The notes: a model not told the origin generated them from the sequence alone. Positions 1-9,483 are shown, numbered from the stretch's first letter. The stretch: 64,000 nt of DNA from Candidatus Microthrix parvicella Bio17-1 (GCF_000299415.1 NZ_AMPG01000001.1:1054001-1118000); one strand, 5' to 3'. Numbers and translations: made by a program.

Positions 1-786
1 TGGACGTTCAACCTCGACGAGGGCGAGACCGACCCGGTGCTCGGCATCCATCTGCTGCGAGAGGCTTACGAGGCCCGAGGGGTCGAGAGCGGCAGCGGTG
101 TGACCGTGCCGGCGTTGGTCGACGTCCCCAGCGGGAAGGTGGTGACCAACGACTTCCACCAGATGACGCTGGACCTCGGCCACGAATGGCGCGATCTGCA
201 CCGCCCGGGGGCCCACGATCTGTTTCCGCCCGAGCATCGCGACGAGATCATGGCGATGGTGGACGCCAACTTTCGTGACGTCAACAATGCCGTGTACGAG
301 GCCGGGTTCGCCACCGACGCCGACGCCTACTCCGAGGCGTACCATCGGCTGTTCGCCCGGCTTGACGAACTCGAGGATCACCTCGACACTCACCGGTACC
401 TCGTCGGCAACACGATCACCGAGGCCGACGTGAGGCTGTGGCCCACCCTGGTTCGTTTCGACGCGGTCTATCACAACCACTTTCGCTGCAACCGCAACAA
501 ACTGGTGGAGATGCCCGCACTGTGGGGATACGCCCGCGAATTGTTCCAAACGCCGGGTTTCGGCGACACGATCGACTTCCCGCAAACCAAGGCGCACTAC
601 TACCTGGTGCACCGGCAGCTGAACCCATCGGGGATCGTGCCGCTCGGCCCCGACCTGACCCCGTGGGCCACGCCGCACGACCGCGAGCGCCTCGGCGGCC
701 GCCCGTTCGGCGACGGTACCGCCCCTGGGCCGCCGCCGATCGACGAACTGCCGGGAGCCGGCACCAACCCCTACTGGCCGCGCTGA
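1..786 (+). CDS. Glutathionyl-hydroquinone reductase-like (ECM4/YqjG) GST-fold protein, 5' partial
   Basis: The reading frame is open from base 1, so the start lies outside the window and only the C-terminal ~261 residues are present. The visible part is the all-helical GST C-terminal domain. Features typical of the Xi-class (ECM4/YqjG) family are the segment ITEADVRLWPTLVRFDAVYH and the following HFRCN region, then a proline-rich tail. Family members reduce glutathionyl- or mycothiol-conjugated quinones through an N-terminal CPWxHR cysteine, which would lie upstream and cannot be checked. Actinobacteria usually make mycothiol rather than glutathione, so the thiol partner is uncertain. The next gene lies on the opposite strand and converges with it 50 bases downstream. 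Confidence 0.85.
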   Translation, partial: WTFNLDEGETDPVLGIHLLREAYEARGVESGSGVTVPALVDVPSGKVVTNDFHQMTLDLGHEWRDLHRPGAHDLFPPEHRDEIMAMVDANFRDVNNAVYEAGFATDADAYSEAYHRLFARLDELEDHLDTHRYLVGNTITEADVRLWPTLVRFDAVYHNHFRCNRNKLVEMPALWGYARELFQTPGFGDTIDFPQTKAHYYLVHRQLNPSGIVPLGPDLTPWATPHDRERLGGRPFGDGTAPGPPPIDELPGAGTNPYWPR

Positions 787-835
787 GCCACCGGATGCCG
801 ACCGGTCGGTGAGGGGCGTCGAGACTCCGGCCTGG

Positions 836-2296
836 TCAGGTTGCAGGTGACCAGGTGGAGTGGGTGCCGCTCGAGATCCGCTCGGGCAGGCTGATGCGGG
901 CCAGCGGACCGTCGCTCGGGCACGACGCGTCGAGCACCCAGCACTCCGATCGATCGTTGGGAACGTCCGAGACGAACGTCAGCAGGTAGCCGCCGTCCTC
1001 GGCGGTGCTGTGATCCCTGGGGGCCATCGGCGCCTCGGACAGGAACACGCCCTCTGGCGCCTCAAGCACCTCCTCGTCGCCGGTATCCAGGTCGTGCTTC
1101 ACCAGGCCATTGAACGCAAACATGCCCGGCACGCCCAGCGCGTTGTAGCTGTAACGATGACGTCGCCCGGCGTGGAGGTGGTTCACCATCGGGAACTCGG
1201 CGCACCGCTCGCTCATCGGCGCCTCGCTGGTCTGGCCGGTCACCAGGTTGAACCGCCAGCGGTGCGCCCTGGCGTCCATCGCATCGAGGGCAAGGGCATC
1301 GAAGCCCGGGTACTTCGGGTTGGATGGCCCGCTCCCCCAGATGCCCGGGTTGTGCTCGAAGAACCCGTCGAGCACCACCTCGTCGCCGTCCTCGTAGGCG
1401 TTGGTCAGGTGCAGGATGAATGTTGGGTCGGCTTCGAACCAGCGAACCTCTTCGACGCTGCCGTGCCGGGGGATCAGTGCGAACCGCAGCGGCTCGTCCT
1501 CGTGAAACGTGTTGACGAAGTAGCCGGCGGCCCGGGCCTCGATATTCCAGTACAGCGACGGTGCGTTCAGGATGGTCCAGTTCTCGGTGAAGGCCATGTC
1601 GTGGGGTTGGCGGGGGCCGGGAAACGGCACCTCGACGTAGTTGGTGAGTTCGCCGGCGGCGTCGATCACGCCGTAGCCCAGGTTGGGGTCGTCGCGCATG
1701 TAGTTGAAGAACATCAGCTCGCCGGTGTGCGCATCCACCTTGGGGTGAGCGGCCACGCCACGGCCGGAGTACTGGCAGCCCCACTTGCTGACACCCCGGT
1801 CCTCGAGCGTGACCGGGTCGAGGCGGTACAGCTCACCGCACTGGTAGTAGCTGGCCAGCGCCTCGCCCCGGTGCACGATCACGTCGGTGGAGGCCGCATC
1901 CTTCAACATGCCCCGTGCGCCCCACCCGTGCTCGGCGATCGCGTTGGACGGATGTTCGGTGATGCCCGCCCACAACGACCGGCCGGCCTGCTGCTCGGCC
2001 AGAAACCCCTCGGTCTTGACGAATCGGTTCGCGTAGCGGGCCTCACCGCCGCCGAAGCTGATCGAGTGGAGCATCGCGTCGCCCTCGAAGGGGTGATAGC
2101 GCTTGATCGGTCGAAACACGGCCGTTTCGGTATTGCGCAGGTAGGTGCCGGTCAGGTCCTCGGGGATCTCGCCGACGACGTCCAGGTCCCAGGCGTCGTA
2201 CTCGGTGTGCTGGGGTCGCCACGCACCGGTCCGATACGGATGGTCGTCGTTTTTCGGCAGGTCGGAGGCATAGCCGGCGATCTCTTGAACCTTCAT
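836..2296 (-). CDS. Carotenoid oxygenase (RPE65/CCD family)
   Basis: A 486-residue non-heme iron dioxygenase of the carotenoid/apocarotenoid/stilbene-cleaving family. The four iron-binding histidines of the seven-bladed propeller can be placed: H184 in AAHPKVDAHTGE, H232 in PHDMAFTEN, H296 in LHLTNAYEDGDE, and H479 near the C-terminus in GTHSTW. The ATG at 2296 is preferred because the sequence from MKVQEIAGY onward looks like the family N-terminus. The longer open frame would run into the upstream thiolase gene and has low-complexity Arg-rich sequence. It is the downstream gene of a probable two-gene unit with the thiolase (64-base gap). Substrate is unknown; family members act on carotenoids or on lignostilbene-type compounds. 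Confidence 0.9.
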   Translation of the reverse strand: MKVQEIAGYASDLPKNDDHPYRTGAWRPQHTEYDAWDLDVVGEIPEDLTGTYLRNTETAVFRPIKRYHPFEGDAMLHSISFGGGEARYANRFVKTEGFLAEQQAGRSLWAGITEHPSNAIAEHGWGARGMLKDAASTDVIVHRGEALASYYQCGELYRLDPVTLEDRGVSKWGCQYSGRGVAAHPKVDAHTGELMFFNYMRDDPNLGYGVIDAAGELTNYVEVPFPGPRQPHDMAFTENWTILNAPSLYWNIEARAAGYFVNTFHEDEPLRFALIPRHGSVEEVRWFEADPTFILHLTNAYEDGDEVVLDGFFEHNPGIWGSGPSNPKYPGFDALALDAMDARAHRWRFNLVTGQTSEAPMSERCAEFPMVNHLHAGRRHRYSYNALGVPGMFAFNGLVKHDLDTGDEEVLEAPEGVFLSEAPMAPRDHSTAEDGGYLLTFVSDVPNDRSECWVLDASCPSDGPLARISLPERISSGTHSTWSPAT

Positions 2297-2360
2297 AGGG
2301 CACCCACTTCTTCGACGACGAATGAGACCGTTGAGCAGCGCAGCCTGTCGGCCAGACGAC

Positions 2361-3620
2361 TCACCGAGACACCGCCGATTCAACGACGAATGAGACCGTG
2401 GTGGCGGTCGATCCACCGATGTTGAGCGTCTGGGCCCGCTGCGCCCCGTCCACCTGCGGCTCACCGGCGGTACCGCTCACCTGCTTGGCGACGTCGAACA
2501 GCATGCGGACGCCGGTGGCACCCACCGGATGGCCACCACCGATCAAACCACCGCCCGGGTTGACCGGGATCGACCCACCTCGCCGGATGCGCCCGTCTTC
2601 GATCGCCTTCCAGCACTCACCGGGGCCGGTGATGCCCAGGTGGTCGATGGCCAGGTACTCCGACGGCGTCATGCAATCGTGGGTCTCGACGCAGTCGACG
2701 TCGTCGATACCCGCAATCCGGGCCCGCCGATGGGCGTCGGTGATCGCACGCCGAACGTGGCCCATCACGAAGGGGCTCGGATCGGCGCCGCCGTCGGCGC
2801 TGCGCCGCAGCTTGGCTTCGAGGCCGAGGCTGACCGTGGTGTGGCCCCACCCCGCGATGCGCCCGAGCGGACCGGAGGCACCGCCAGGTGTTGCAGCGCC
2901 CTGCCGGTCGGCAAGCCAGCGATCCGAGACCAACACCACCCCGGCGCCACCGTCGGTGATCTGGGTGCAGTCGTTGCGACGCAGCCGTCCGGCCACCGGA
3001 GGGTTGGATCGATCGTCGGTACCGAAGCTGCGCTCGTTCAAGCGCCAGTCCCGGGTTTGTGCCAGCGGGTTGTCCTTGGCGTTGGTCAGGTTCAGCTCGC
3101 CGATGGCCCGCAGGTGGGCATCGTCCAGGCCGAAGCGACGGTCGTACTCGTCCGCGATCCGGTCGAACGTCGCGGGCCAGATGAAGTCGACCCCGTCGGT
3201 CTCGTGGCCCACCCATGCCGCCGCCTGCTGGGTGCGGGCGGCGGCGGCGCCGGGCATGGTTCGCTCCACCTCGACGCCCAGCACGAGCACACAGTCATAG
3301 CGACCCGCCTCGATCTCGGCCATCGCCGCCAGCACCGCGATCGAGCTGGACGCGCATGCCGCCTCGTGGCTCATCGCCGGCACGCCCCACAGTTCGGGCA
3401 CCACGCTGGCCGGCATGGCCCCCAGGTGACCCTGGCCGGTGTAGAGCTGCCCGAACGCGTTAGCGACGTGGACCGAGTCGACCTCGTCGGCGTCAACGCC
3501 CGCCGCCTCGAGGGTTCCCTCCACGATCTCCTGCGTGAGGTCGGAGATGCCCAGGCCCTCGCGACCCAACGAGCGGGCGAAGTCGCTCTGGTACCCGCCG
3601 AGAATCCACGTCGAACTCAC
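2361..3620 (-). CDS. Thiolase family protein, SCP2/non-canonical type
   Basis: A 419-residue thiolase-fold enzyme. The nucleophilic cysteine lies in EAACASSS and the catalytic histidine in GGGHPVGATG. The usual C-terminal CxG cysteine is replaced: the C-terminus reads LNIGGS, as in SCP2-type thiolases and related acyl-CoA acyltransferases rather than the FadA/AtoB type. The GTG at 3620 is chosen because an AGGGGG-like ribosome site lies about 8 bases upstream; a GTG at 3680 in the same frame is the alternative. It is divergent from a canonical thiolase at 3742, so a shared regulatory region of about 120 bases separates the two. Likely role is cleavage of a branched or bulky beta-ketoacyl-CoA; substrate unknown. 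Confidence 0.88.
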   Translation of the reverse strand: MSSTWILGGYQSDFARSLGREGLGISDLTQEIVEGTLEAAGVDADEVDSVHVANAFGQLYTGQGHLGAMPASVVPELWGVPAMSHEAACASSSIAVLAAMAEIEAGRYDCVLVLGVEVERTMPGAAAARTQQAAAWVGHETDGVDFIWPATFDRIADEYDRRFGLDDAHLRAIGELNLTNAKDNPLAQTRDWRLNERSFGTDDRSNPPVAGRLRRNDCTQITDGGAGVVLVSDRWLADRQGAATPGGASGPLGRIAGWGHTTVSLGLEAKLRRSADGGADPSPFVMGHVRRAITDAHRRARIAGIDDVDCVETHDCMTPSEYLAIDHLGITGPGECWKAIEDGRIRRGGSIPVNPGGGLIGGGHPVGATGVRMLFDVAKQVSGTAGEPQVDGAQRAQTLNIGGSTATTVSFVVESAVSR

Positions 3621-3741
3621 GGCGGCCCCCTGCCGGTCGAGATCACCCCAGCGTAACGGCGCTCTGGCGAAGCGAGGCACGGATCAGCTACGCATGACGC
3701 AAATCATTCTGCACACCAGTTCGAACTCCGGGGGATCCATC

Positions 3742-4965
3742 ATGGCCGACGCATTCATCATCGACGCGTGCCGCACGCCGAGGGGCATCGGCAAGCCCGG
3801 CAAGGGGGCGCTTGCCCACCTTCACCCCCAGCACCTGGGCGCCACCGTGCTGGCGGCGCTGCGCGACCGTAACGACCTCGACACCAGCGACGTCGACGAC
3901 ATCGTCTGGGGAACCAGCTCGCAGGTCTCGGAGCAGAGCGGCGACCTGGGCCGCATGGCCGCCCTCGACGCCGGCTACGACGTGAAGGCCAGCGGGGTCA
4001 CGCTCGACCGGTTCTGCGGCTCGGGCATCACCAGCACCAACATCGCCGCCAACGCCATCATGGCGGGCATGGAAGACCTGGTGATCTCCGGTGGCACCGA
4101 GATGATGTCGCTACCGAAGACGGGCATGTTGCCCATCGGCGCCAACAACGCACATCTCCAGGAGCTCCATCCACAACCGCACCAGGGCGTGTGCGCCGAC
4201 GCCATCGCCACGCTGGACGGCATCGGCCGCGACGCGCTCGACGCGCACGCCGCCACCTCCCAGGCCCGGGCCGGCCAGGCAATTGCGGAGGGTCGCTTCG
4301 ACCGCAGCCTGGTGCCCGTCTACAACCTGGGCGGCAGCCTTGCGCTCGATCACGAGGAGTTTCCGCGGCCCGGCACCACCGCCGAGTCGCTCGCCAAGCT
4401 GCGGCCCTCGTTCGAGGTTGTCGCCGACTACCGCCACACCGAAGATTCCAAGACCTACCGCGAGCTGGTCGCACAGAAGTTCCCCGATCTCACGATCGAG
4501 CACGTTCACCACGCCGGCAACTCCTCCGGTGTGGTCGACGGCGCCGCCGCCATCCTGCTGGCAAGCGAGGCCTACGCCACGGCCCACACGCTCAAGCCTC
4601 GGGCCCGAGTGGTGGCCACCGCCAACATGGGCGACGACCCCACGCTGATGCTGAACGCACCCGTCCCCGCCGCCCGCAAGGTGCTCGCGCGAGCCGGCAT
4701 GACGCTGGACGACATCGACCTGTTCGAGATCAACGAGGCATTCGCTGTGGTGTCCGAGAAGTTTCAGCGCGACCTCAACCTCGACCGCGACAAGGTGAAC
4801 GTCAACGGTGGCGCCATGGCCCTCGGCCACCCAATCGGTGCAACCGGCTCGATCCTGATTGGCACGGTGCTCGATGAGCTGGAGCGGCGCGACCTCCAGA
4901 CCGGCCTGGTCACCATGTGTGCGGGCGGAGGCATGGCACCCGCCATCATCATCGAACGCGTCTGA
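3742..4965 (+). CDS. Acetyl-CoA C-acyltransferase (FadA-type thiolase)
   Basis: A 407-residue canonical thiolase for beta-oxidation or acetoacetyl-CoA metabolism. The nucleophile is the Cys of DRFCGSGI, the histidine is in [15 protein letters not shown], and the second cysteine is in [11 protein letters not shown] near the C-terminus. The start is the ATG preceded by GGGGGATCC at good spacing; the open frame further upstream has no thiolase similarity. Its 3' end overlaps the converging gene by 17 bases. It pairs head-to-head with the SCP2-type thiolase, suggesting two thiolases of different specificity in the same acyl-CoA pathway. Confidence 0.93.
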   Translation: MADAFIIDACRTPRGIGKPGKGALAHLHPQHLGATVLAALRDRNDLDTSDVDDIVWGTSSQVSEQSGDLGRMAALDAGYDVKASGVTLDRFCGSGITSTNIAANAIMAGMEDLVISGGTEMMSLPKTGMLPIGANNAHLQELHPQPHQGVCADAIATLDGIGRDALDAHAATSQARAGQAIAEGRFDRSLVPVYNLGGSLALDHEEFPRPGTTAESLAKLRPSFEVVADYRHTEDSKTYRELVAQKFPDLTIEHVHHAGNSSGVVDGAAAILLASEAYATAHTLKPRARVVATANMGDDPTLMLNAPVPAARKVLARAGMTLDDIDLFEINEAFAVVSEKFQRDLNLDRDKVNVNGGAMALGHPIGATGSILIGTVLDELERRDLQTGLVTMCAGGGMAPAIIIERV

Positions 4966-5902
4966 CGCCAAGCCCCTGGCTCGCCCGGAGCTCAACGGTG
5001 CGCCGCAACCGGGCGGCGCACCCCTCCATGTCTGAGGTGAGCTGCTCGTGCATGAACCGCACGGTTTGGATGCCCACCTCAGCGGCCGCCAGGTCACGCT
5101 CCCGGTCCCGCACCATGGAGGCGCAGCGGCCGTGCCAGCGCCGCCCGTCGCCCTCGGCGATCAGCGCCCCACGCGGGATGAACCCGTCGACCAGCCCGCG
5201 CACGTCGCCGTTCGACGGCAAGGGATTCTGGCGGATCACCTCGCCCATCCCGGCCGCATCGAACAGCTCGCTCAGCAGGCGCTCCAACGCCGACTGCTCC
5301 AGCTCCCGGCCGCCGGTTCGTTCATCGAGCAACTCCCCGAGCAGCACGGAGCCCCGGCGCCCCGGTTCCCCCAGTCGAACCAGCGCTCTCCCGACGTTGA
5401 GGTAGCCGACCAGCTTGTCGTAATGGGCCTCCTCCAGCGCGGCGGTCAGCCGGGCCCTGCTGGTCTCACCCGACAGGTCCACCAGCGTGCGGGCCGGCGT
5501 CGTCACCGGCAACCCATCAACGGCGCCAACATCAGCCTTGTCGAGACTGCGGGTGCGGTGAACGATCATCTCGCTTCCCACCTTGGGTGTCCGACGGTGC
5601 GGCACCACCAGCGTTGGCCGGCACCGCACGATCGACTTCAGACCCCAGAGCCGAGCGGCCGAACCGTGGGAGATCAACGACTCGGGCCCCACCCTGAGGT
5701 GAGCGACCCACAGCCGCTGCTCCTCGCTGGTGGGAGATCCGGGCAATCGCATGACCCCCGGCATGATCGACTCGAGCCGACCGGTCTGCATCGCCCGTCG
5801 TAGCTGCCACTCGCTCAGCCCGATTTCGAGCAGTTGCCTCCGGGCGACCACGCCGCGCTGTGCGCTCGCCAGTCGGTCAATCCTCCCCGGAAGCGGTGCC
5901 AT
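4949..5902 (-). CDS. AbiEi-like winged-helix protein with DUF559-type C-terminal domain
   Basis: A 317-residue protein. The N-terminal ~70 residues resemble the AbiEi-type winged helix ([20 protein letters not shown]), followed by a segment (RLWGL, LVVPHRR) common in actinobacterial AbiEi/DUF559 proteins. The C-terminus has a DUF559/Vsr-like restriction-endonuclease fold: [20 protein letters not shown], then [19 protein letters not shown], giving the D-x(n)-E of a PD-(D/E)xK core. Proteins of this design are very common as single genes in actinobacteria; neither antitoxin nor nuclease activity is proven. No AbiEii-like toxin gene is adjacent. Start: ATG at 5902. The longer upstream frame runs into the repeat and pseudogene region and was rejected. 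Confidence 0.75.
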   Translation of the reverse strand: MAPLPGRIDRLASAQRGVVARRQLLEIGLSEWQLRRAMQTGRLESIMPGVMRLPGSPTSEEQRLWVAHLRVGPESLISHGSAARLWGLKSIVRCRPTLVVPHRRTPKVGSEMIVHRTRSLDKADVGAVDGLPVTTPARTLVDLSGETSRARLTAALEEAHYDKLVGYLNVGRALVRLGEPGRRGSVLLGELLDERTGGRELEQSALERLLSELFDAAGMGEVIRQNPLPSNGDVRGLVDGFIPRGALIAEGDGRRWHGRCASMVRDRERDLAAAEVGIQTVRFMHEQLTSDMEGCAARLRRTVELRASQGLGVRRVR

Positions 5903-5984
5903 GCCGGCGACCGTACGACCAAGTACCCCCTGTGGCACCGGGTATCGCTCCCCGGGGTCGAGCGAACCGGCACGACCAGGACAT

Positions 5985-6082
5985 GCCACAGCGATCGCAC
6001 CCACGGCCGATCTGGGTGTGATCGCTGAGGCCCGTCCCTCAGTAATGCCACCCAGTTCAGGCACGGGTGCGATCGCTGTGGC
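5985..6082. repeat. 18-bp perfect inverted repeat with a third near-copy
   Basis: The arm GCCACAGCGATCGCACCC (5985-6002) is repeated as its exact reverse complement at 6065-6082. A third copy at 6014-6031, in the same orientation as the second, matches 16 of 18. Each perfect arm contains the palindrome GCGATCGC. Between them a nested hairpin is visible: CTGGGTG 6012-6018 with CACCCAG 6049-6055, and CTGAGG 6025-6030 with CCTCAG 6037-6042. It sits between the AbiEi-like gene and a decayed ligase fragment. It could be a palindromic mobile repeat (REP/MITE-like) or an operator array for the AbiEi-like gene. Confidence 0.85.
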
Positions 6083-6117
6083 GGCGGCGAGCAACCATCC
6101 CGGACACCGGTCGAGGT

Positions 6118-6263
6118 GACCGAACCGAACACACGACCCACTCCGGGTAGTTGCCCATGGCGATCCCCACCCGGTCGCCGGGCGCCACCCCGCCGCTCTG
6201 CGCCAGGGTGGTCTCCAGAGCACCCGCCACGGCGGTGACCCGGCCGAAGGACCAGCGTTCAGC
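6118..6263 (-). pseudogene. Acyl-CoA synthetase (AMP-binding) fragment
   Basis: About 48 codons on the minus strand read AERWSFGRVTAV, then GGVAPGDRVGIAMGNYPEWV. This is the characteristic early region of acyl-CoA synthetases/ligases (normally about 40-90 residues from the start). There is no start codon, homology stops right after the NYPEWVV motif, and the rest of a ~500-residue enzyme is missing. It begins within the stop codon region of the enoyl-CoA hydratase gene, where an operon partner would be expected. It therefore looks like the remnant of a third gene of the SDR-hydratase operon, cut at the 5985-6082 inverted repeats. Confidence 0.7.
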
Positions 6264-7095
6264 CGAGGTTGGAGAAGTCGGGTTCGCGCTTCTCGGCGAA
6301 GGCGGTCATGGCCTCCAGGTTCTCCGGCGTGCCGAGCAGGCGTTGGAAGGCCTCGTCCTCGCGTTGGCGGGCGGCGGCGATCTGCGGTGCCATCGCCGCC
6401 AGGATCGCCGTCTTGGATTCCACCAGCGAGCTGATCGGCTTGGCGGCGAGAACCCGGGCGTGGTCCATCGTGACGGAAAGCAGATCGTCGGGCTCACACA
6501 CACGAAACACCAGACCCATCCGTGCGCACTCCTCGGCGTCGAGCCACTCGGAGCTGAGCAAGGCCCACGAAGCCTGCTGGCGCCCGAGGAGCGCCGGAAA
6601 CGTGTAGCTGCTCGCCAACTCGGGAGCCACGCCGAGACGGGTGAACGGGCATTTCACCCGGGCGGTCGACGACATGAACGCCAGGTCGGCGAAGCCCAGC
6701 ACCGTGGCCCCAAAACCCACCCCAATGCCGTTGACCGCCACGATCAGCGGCTTGGCAAAGGTCGCCATCGTGTCGGCGAGACGGGGGAACGCATGGACAT
6801 CGGCATCACCGGTGCCAAGGGCGATCTCGGCCATTTCGGCGAGGTCGACCCCGGCGCAGAACGCATCGCCGGTCCCGGTCAACAACACGACGGCGACCGC
6901 CGGGTTGTCCTGCGCATCCACCATTGCGTTGGCGAGGGCGTTCCACATGTCACCCCGCATTGCACCCTTGGCCTCCGGCCGATCGATCGTGACCGTACGG
7001 ATCCGGTTGGCGTCGCTCACCTTGATATTGGGGCAGTCGTTCAGGTCATCAGCGCCGGCTGAGCCGGCTGGGGATGGTTGGGCGGGGTTGGTCAC
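6259..7095 (-). CDS. Enoyl-CoA hydratase/isomerase family protein
   Basis: A 278-residue crotonase-fold enzyme. The oxyanion-hole region AFCAGVDLAEMAE and the second half GVGFGATVLGFADLAFMSSTARVKCPFTRLGVAPE are typical of the superfamily; the Glu of LGVAPE is in the catalytic position of hydratases/isomerases. The last ~25 residues carry the usual FAEKREPDF tail. The GTG start overlaps the stop of the upstream SDR gene in GTGA, indicating translational coupling. It acts in acyl-CoA beta-oxidation or a related pathway; the exact substrate cannot be told. The following gene in the unit has decayed to a fragment. Confidence 0.92.
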   Translation of the reverse strand: MTNPAQPSPAGSAGADDLNDCPNIKVSDANRIRTVTIDRPEAKGAMRGDMWNALANAMVDAQDNPAVAVVLLTGTGDAFCAGVDLAEMAEIALGTGDADVHAFPRLADTMATFAKPLIVAVNGIGVGFGATVLGFADLAFMSSTARVKCPFTRLGVAPELASSYTFPALLGRQQASWALLSSEWLDAEECARMGLVFRVCEPDDLLSVTMDHARVLAAKPISSLVESKTAILAAMAPQIAAARQREDEAFQRLLGTPENLEAMTAFAEKREPDFSNLG

Positions 7096-7934
7096 TGCTG
7101 GTCCCTGCTGTAGGAGTTGGGGTTGGTTGCGGTGCCACCATCATCGGCGGGGGCCTCGAAGATGCCCGGGTACATGGTGGTGGTGGCCGTGCTCATCAGG
7201 TTCACCCGCTCACGTCGGCCGATCGTGGCAGCGAACTCAAGTCCCTCATCTGCAAGCCAGCGACCGCCACCGTCGAGGGCATCAAGGGCGCCCTCGACAA
7301 CAACCCGGGGGTCGACGGGAGGGGCGAAGGCCCGCTCCAGGTCGGCACCACCGGAGCGAAACATGGGGGTGTCCATCGTGGGGGCAACGACTGCGAGCGC
7401 GTCGACGCCGGTATCGGCCAACTCCCAGCCCAGCGCCTCAACCAGGTTGACCGAGAACGCCTTGGTGGCGCTGTACAGCGCCACTCCCCCGGTGCCGGCG
7501 AGTGCAGAACCAGAACTGGTGGCGACGAAAGCACCGCGTCCTCGATCGACCATGGCCGGAAGCGCCCACGACGCCAGGTCGGCGGTGGCGGCGCAGTTGA
7601 CGTCGATGATGGCGCGGCGCCTTGCCGGGGCCATGTCCAGGTAGCGACCGACAAACGCCACACCGGCGTTGGCGATGGCGAGACCAACTTCCAGGCCTTG
7701 TGTCGCTGACCCGAGTGCCTCGATCCACGCCGGGTTCTTCAGGTCGGCGACGAGTGACCTGACGGTTGCCTCATCGCCGAGTTCGGCGGCAACGTTCTCC
7801 AACTGAGGAGCCACATCCACCATCACCACGCCGAGTCCACGCTCAATGAGTGCCTCGGTGAACGCCAGGCCCACGCCCTGGGCGGCGCCAGTGACCACGG
7901 CCCACCCCCCGTACCTCGCTGCGAAGCCTTCCAT
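7092..7934 (-). CDS. SDR family oxidoreductase
   Basis: A ~280-residue classical short-chain dehydrogenase/reductase. Cofactor motif TGAAQGVG is near the N-terminus, NAG follows at about residue 90, and the catalytic Ser-Tyr-Lys are in ATSSGSA and ALYSATK. The ATG at 7934 is preferred over a GTG one codon earlier because the GAGGGGG ribosome site is then 4 rather than 1 base away. It is the first gene of a coupled SDR-hydratase unit, downstream of a TetR regulator on the same strand. Likely an acyl-CoA or hydroxy-lipid dehydrogenase; substrate unknown. Confidence 0.9.
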   Translation of the reverse strand: MEGFAARYGGWAVVTGAAQGVGLAFTEALIERGLGVVMVDVAPQLENVAAELGDEATVRSLVADLKNPAWIEALGSATQGLEVGLAIANAGVAFVGRYLDMAPARRRAIIDVNCAATADLASWALPAMVDRGRGAFVATSSGSALAGTGGVALYSATKAFSVNLVEALGWELADTGVDALAVVAPTMDTPMFRSGGADLERAFAPPVDPRVVVEGALDALDGGGRWLADEGLEFAATIGRRERVNLMSTATTTMYPGIFEAPADDGGTATNPNSYSRDQQ

Positions 7935-8017
7935 CACACCCCCTCGGCCGGCCGACGGTCCAAGCGGGAGATGCTACCCAGCCATGCGGGAAGCGACGGC
8001 GTACAGACGCTGGAGCC

Positions 8018-8608
8018 TCAGGGGCGACCTGCGGCCCAGGCCCAGCCCAGCTCTGCAATGGCGTTGACGTCGTTCGCCGTCGTGACCGGCTCGGATGGCT
8101 CGTCGGCCTCCAAGTACCAGCGCACCGCCCCTGCCAGCGCTGAAGCCCACATCGCCACCACCAGGCTTCGGTCGGCCTGTGGCGAGGTGCCCAGCTCGAG
8201 CAGCTGGTCATCGAAGTCCTCGACGAGTACCTCTGCGATTCGTGCGGTGAAGCGCCGCAACGGGGCGCCGTCCCCCTCGCCCCGAACAATGATGGTCAAG
8301 ACATCGGGCCACTTTCCCGCATACTCGAGCAACACCCGCAGGCGACCGCCGTCCGATCCGATCGCATCGGAGGCCTCGAATGCCGCTGCGACGTTGCCGG
8401 CGAACTCGTCAACCACGTCGGTCAGCAGGTTGGCCTTGGTCCCAAAGTGCGTATAGAAGGTCGCCCGGGTCACGTCGGCTCGCTCTGCCAACGCATCGAC
8501 GGAGACCGCGTCATACCCCTGTTCCAGCACCAGCCCCACCATGGCCGCCCGTAGAGCCGCCCTGGATCGTTTGACCCGCTTGTCCTTAGCCGTCTGGTCA
8601 AGCTCCAT
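8018..8608 (-). CDS. TetR family transcriptional regulator
   Basis: A 196-residue TetR/AcrR-type repressor. The N-terminal helix-turn-helix reads DALAERADVTRATFYTHFGTK (residues ~38-58); the remainder is the variable ligand-binding helical domain. It is divergent from the SDR gene at 8719 and upstream of the SDR/hydratase pair. It probably controls these lipid-oxidation genes in response to an acyl-CoA or related ligand (inference from context). In the divergent gap, AGAGT 8626-8630 and ACTCT 8639-8643 form a weak inverted repeat that could be part of its operator. Confidence 0.92.
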   Translation of the reverse strand: MELDQTAKDKRVKRSRAALRAAMVGLVLEQGYDAVSVDALAERADVTRATFYTHFGTKANLLTDVVDEFAGNVAAAFEASDAIGSDGGRLRVLLEYAGKWPDVLTIIVRGEGDGAPLRRFTARIAEVLVEDFDDQLLELGTSPQADRSLVVAMWASALAGAVRWYLEADEPSEPVTTANDVNAIAELGWAWAAGRP

Positions 8609-8718
8609 GGCCCCCGCCCTTCATGAGAGTTACTTGGCACTCTGTATGGTTCCGAACATCATGTTGATTTTTGGGGAGTGGTGTCAACCTTCCTCTCGCC
8701 TAGCTGGGAGCAACCACG

Positions 8719-9483
8719 TTGAAGACCATGGTGATCACCGGCGCCGGAGCCGGAATCGGCCTCGCTGCCTCACGGCGGCTGGCTCAACTCGGCTGGACGC
8801 TGTGCCTGACCGACGTCGACGAAGTGTCACTGGAAGCGCTGCGAACCGAGTTGGGTGACCGCCACAGTTATCAGGTGATGAACGTGGCCGACGCAGAAGC
8901 GGTCGCTGTGGTCTTCGCGGCTTTTGCCGCTACCCATGGGGGCTCGTTCGACGGGCTGCTCAACAACGCCGGGCTCCTCTCGATGGGCGCGTTCACCGAG
9001 TTCAGCCTCGCCCGGCACCAACTGATCACCAGGGTGAACGTCGAGGGCGTGCTCAACTGCACGCACCTGGCGCACCGCTACCTGTCGAAGGGACACAACC
9101 CGACGGTGATCAACATGTGCTCGGCCTCTGCCGACTACGGCGTGCCCGAGCTGGCCACCTACTCGGCCAGCAAATTTTGGGTGAAGGGGTTCACGGAGGC
9201 GATCAACCTCGAGTGGGAGGCACAGGGCATTCACGTGTGCGACATTGCGCCAGGGTTTGTCGGCACCTCCATGCTCGACGGAGCCGCCGGCGAGATCGTC
9301 GATGCCGTTGGCGTCAACCTCACCTCGGAAGACGTGGCCGATGTCATTGTCGCTGCCACCGAGGACCGAACTCGGGTTCATTGGGTGGTCGACAACGCCA
9401 TGTCCAGGCTGCAGCGAGCCATCATCAACAAGGCACCGACCAGCCTGCACCGGAGGGCGATCAAGCAACGCTCGGGAATGTAG
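8719..9483 (+). CDS. SDR family oxidoreductase (TTG start)
   Basis: A 254-residue classical SDR. The cofactor motif TGAGAGIG is at residues ~7-14, NNAG at ~82, and the catalytic Tyr/Lys in TYSASK; the PGFVGTSM loop follows. The start is judged to be TTG at 8719 because TGGGAG (8705-8710) lies 8 bases upstream. The next ATG (8728) would be 17 bases from it. It is divergent from the TetR gene and alone on its strand; it converges with the acyl-CoA ligase gene at 9578. Probably acts on a lipid or acyl-CoA intermediate; no specific substrate is indicated. Confidence 0.9.
   Translation: MKTMVITGAGAGIGLAASRRLAQLGWTLCLTDVDEVSLEALRTELGDRHSYQVMNVADAEAVAVVFAAFAATHGGSFDGLLNNAGLLSMGAFTEFSLARHQLITRVNVEGVLNCTHLAHRYLSKGHNPTVINMCSASADYGVPELATYSASKFWVKGFTEAINLEWEAQGIHVCDIAPGFVGTSMLDGAAGEIVDAVGVNLTSEDVADVIVAATEDRTRVHWVVDNAMSRLQRAIINKAPTSLHRRAIKQRSGM

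Noticed and set aside
860-2425. Very long open frames antisense to the carotenoid oxygenase, and many like it over the window
   Set aside because: Typical of GC-rich coding DNA; the opposite strand has all family motifs and the antisense translations show no recognisable domains.
4949-5902. Type IV toxin-antitoxin system
   Set aside because: Only the AbiEi-like partner is present; neighbours are a thiolase and repeats, with no AbiEii-type nucleotidyltransferase.
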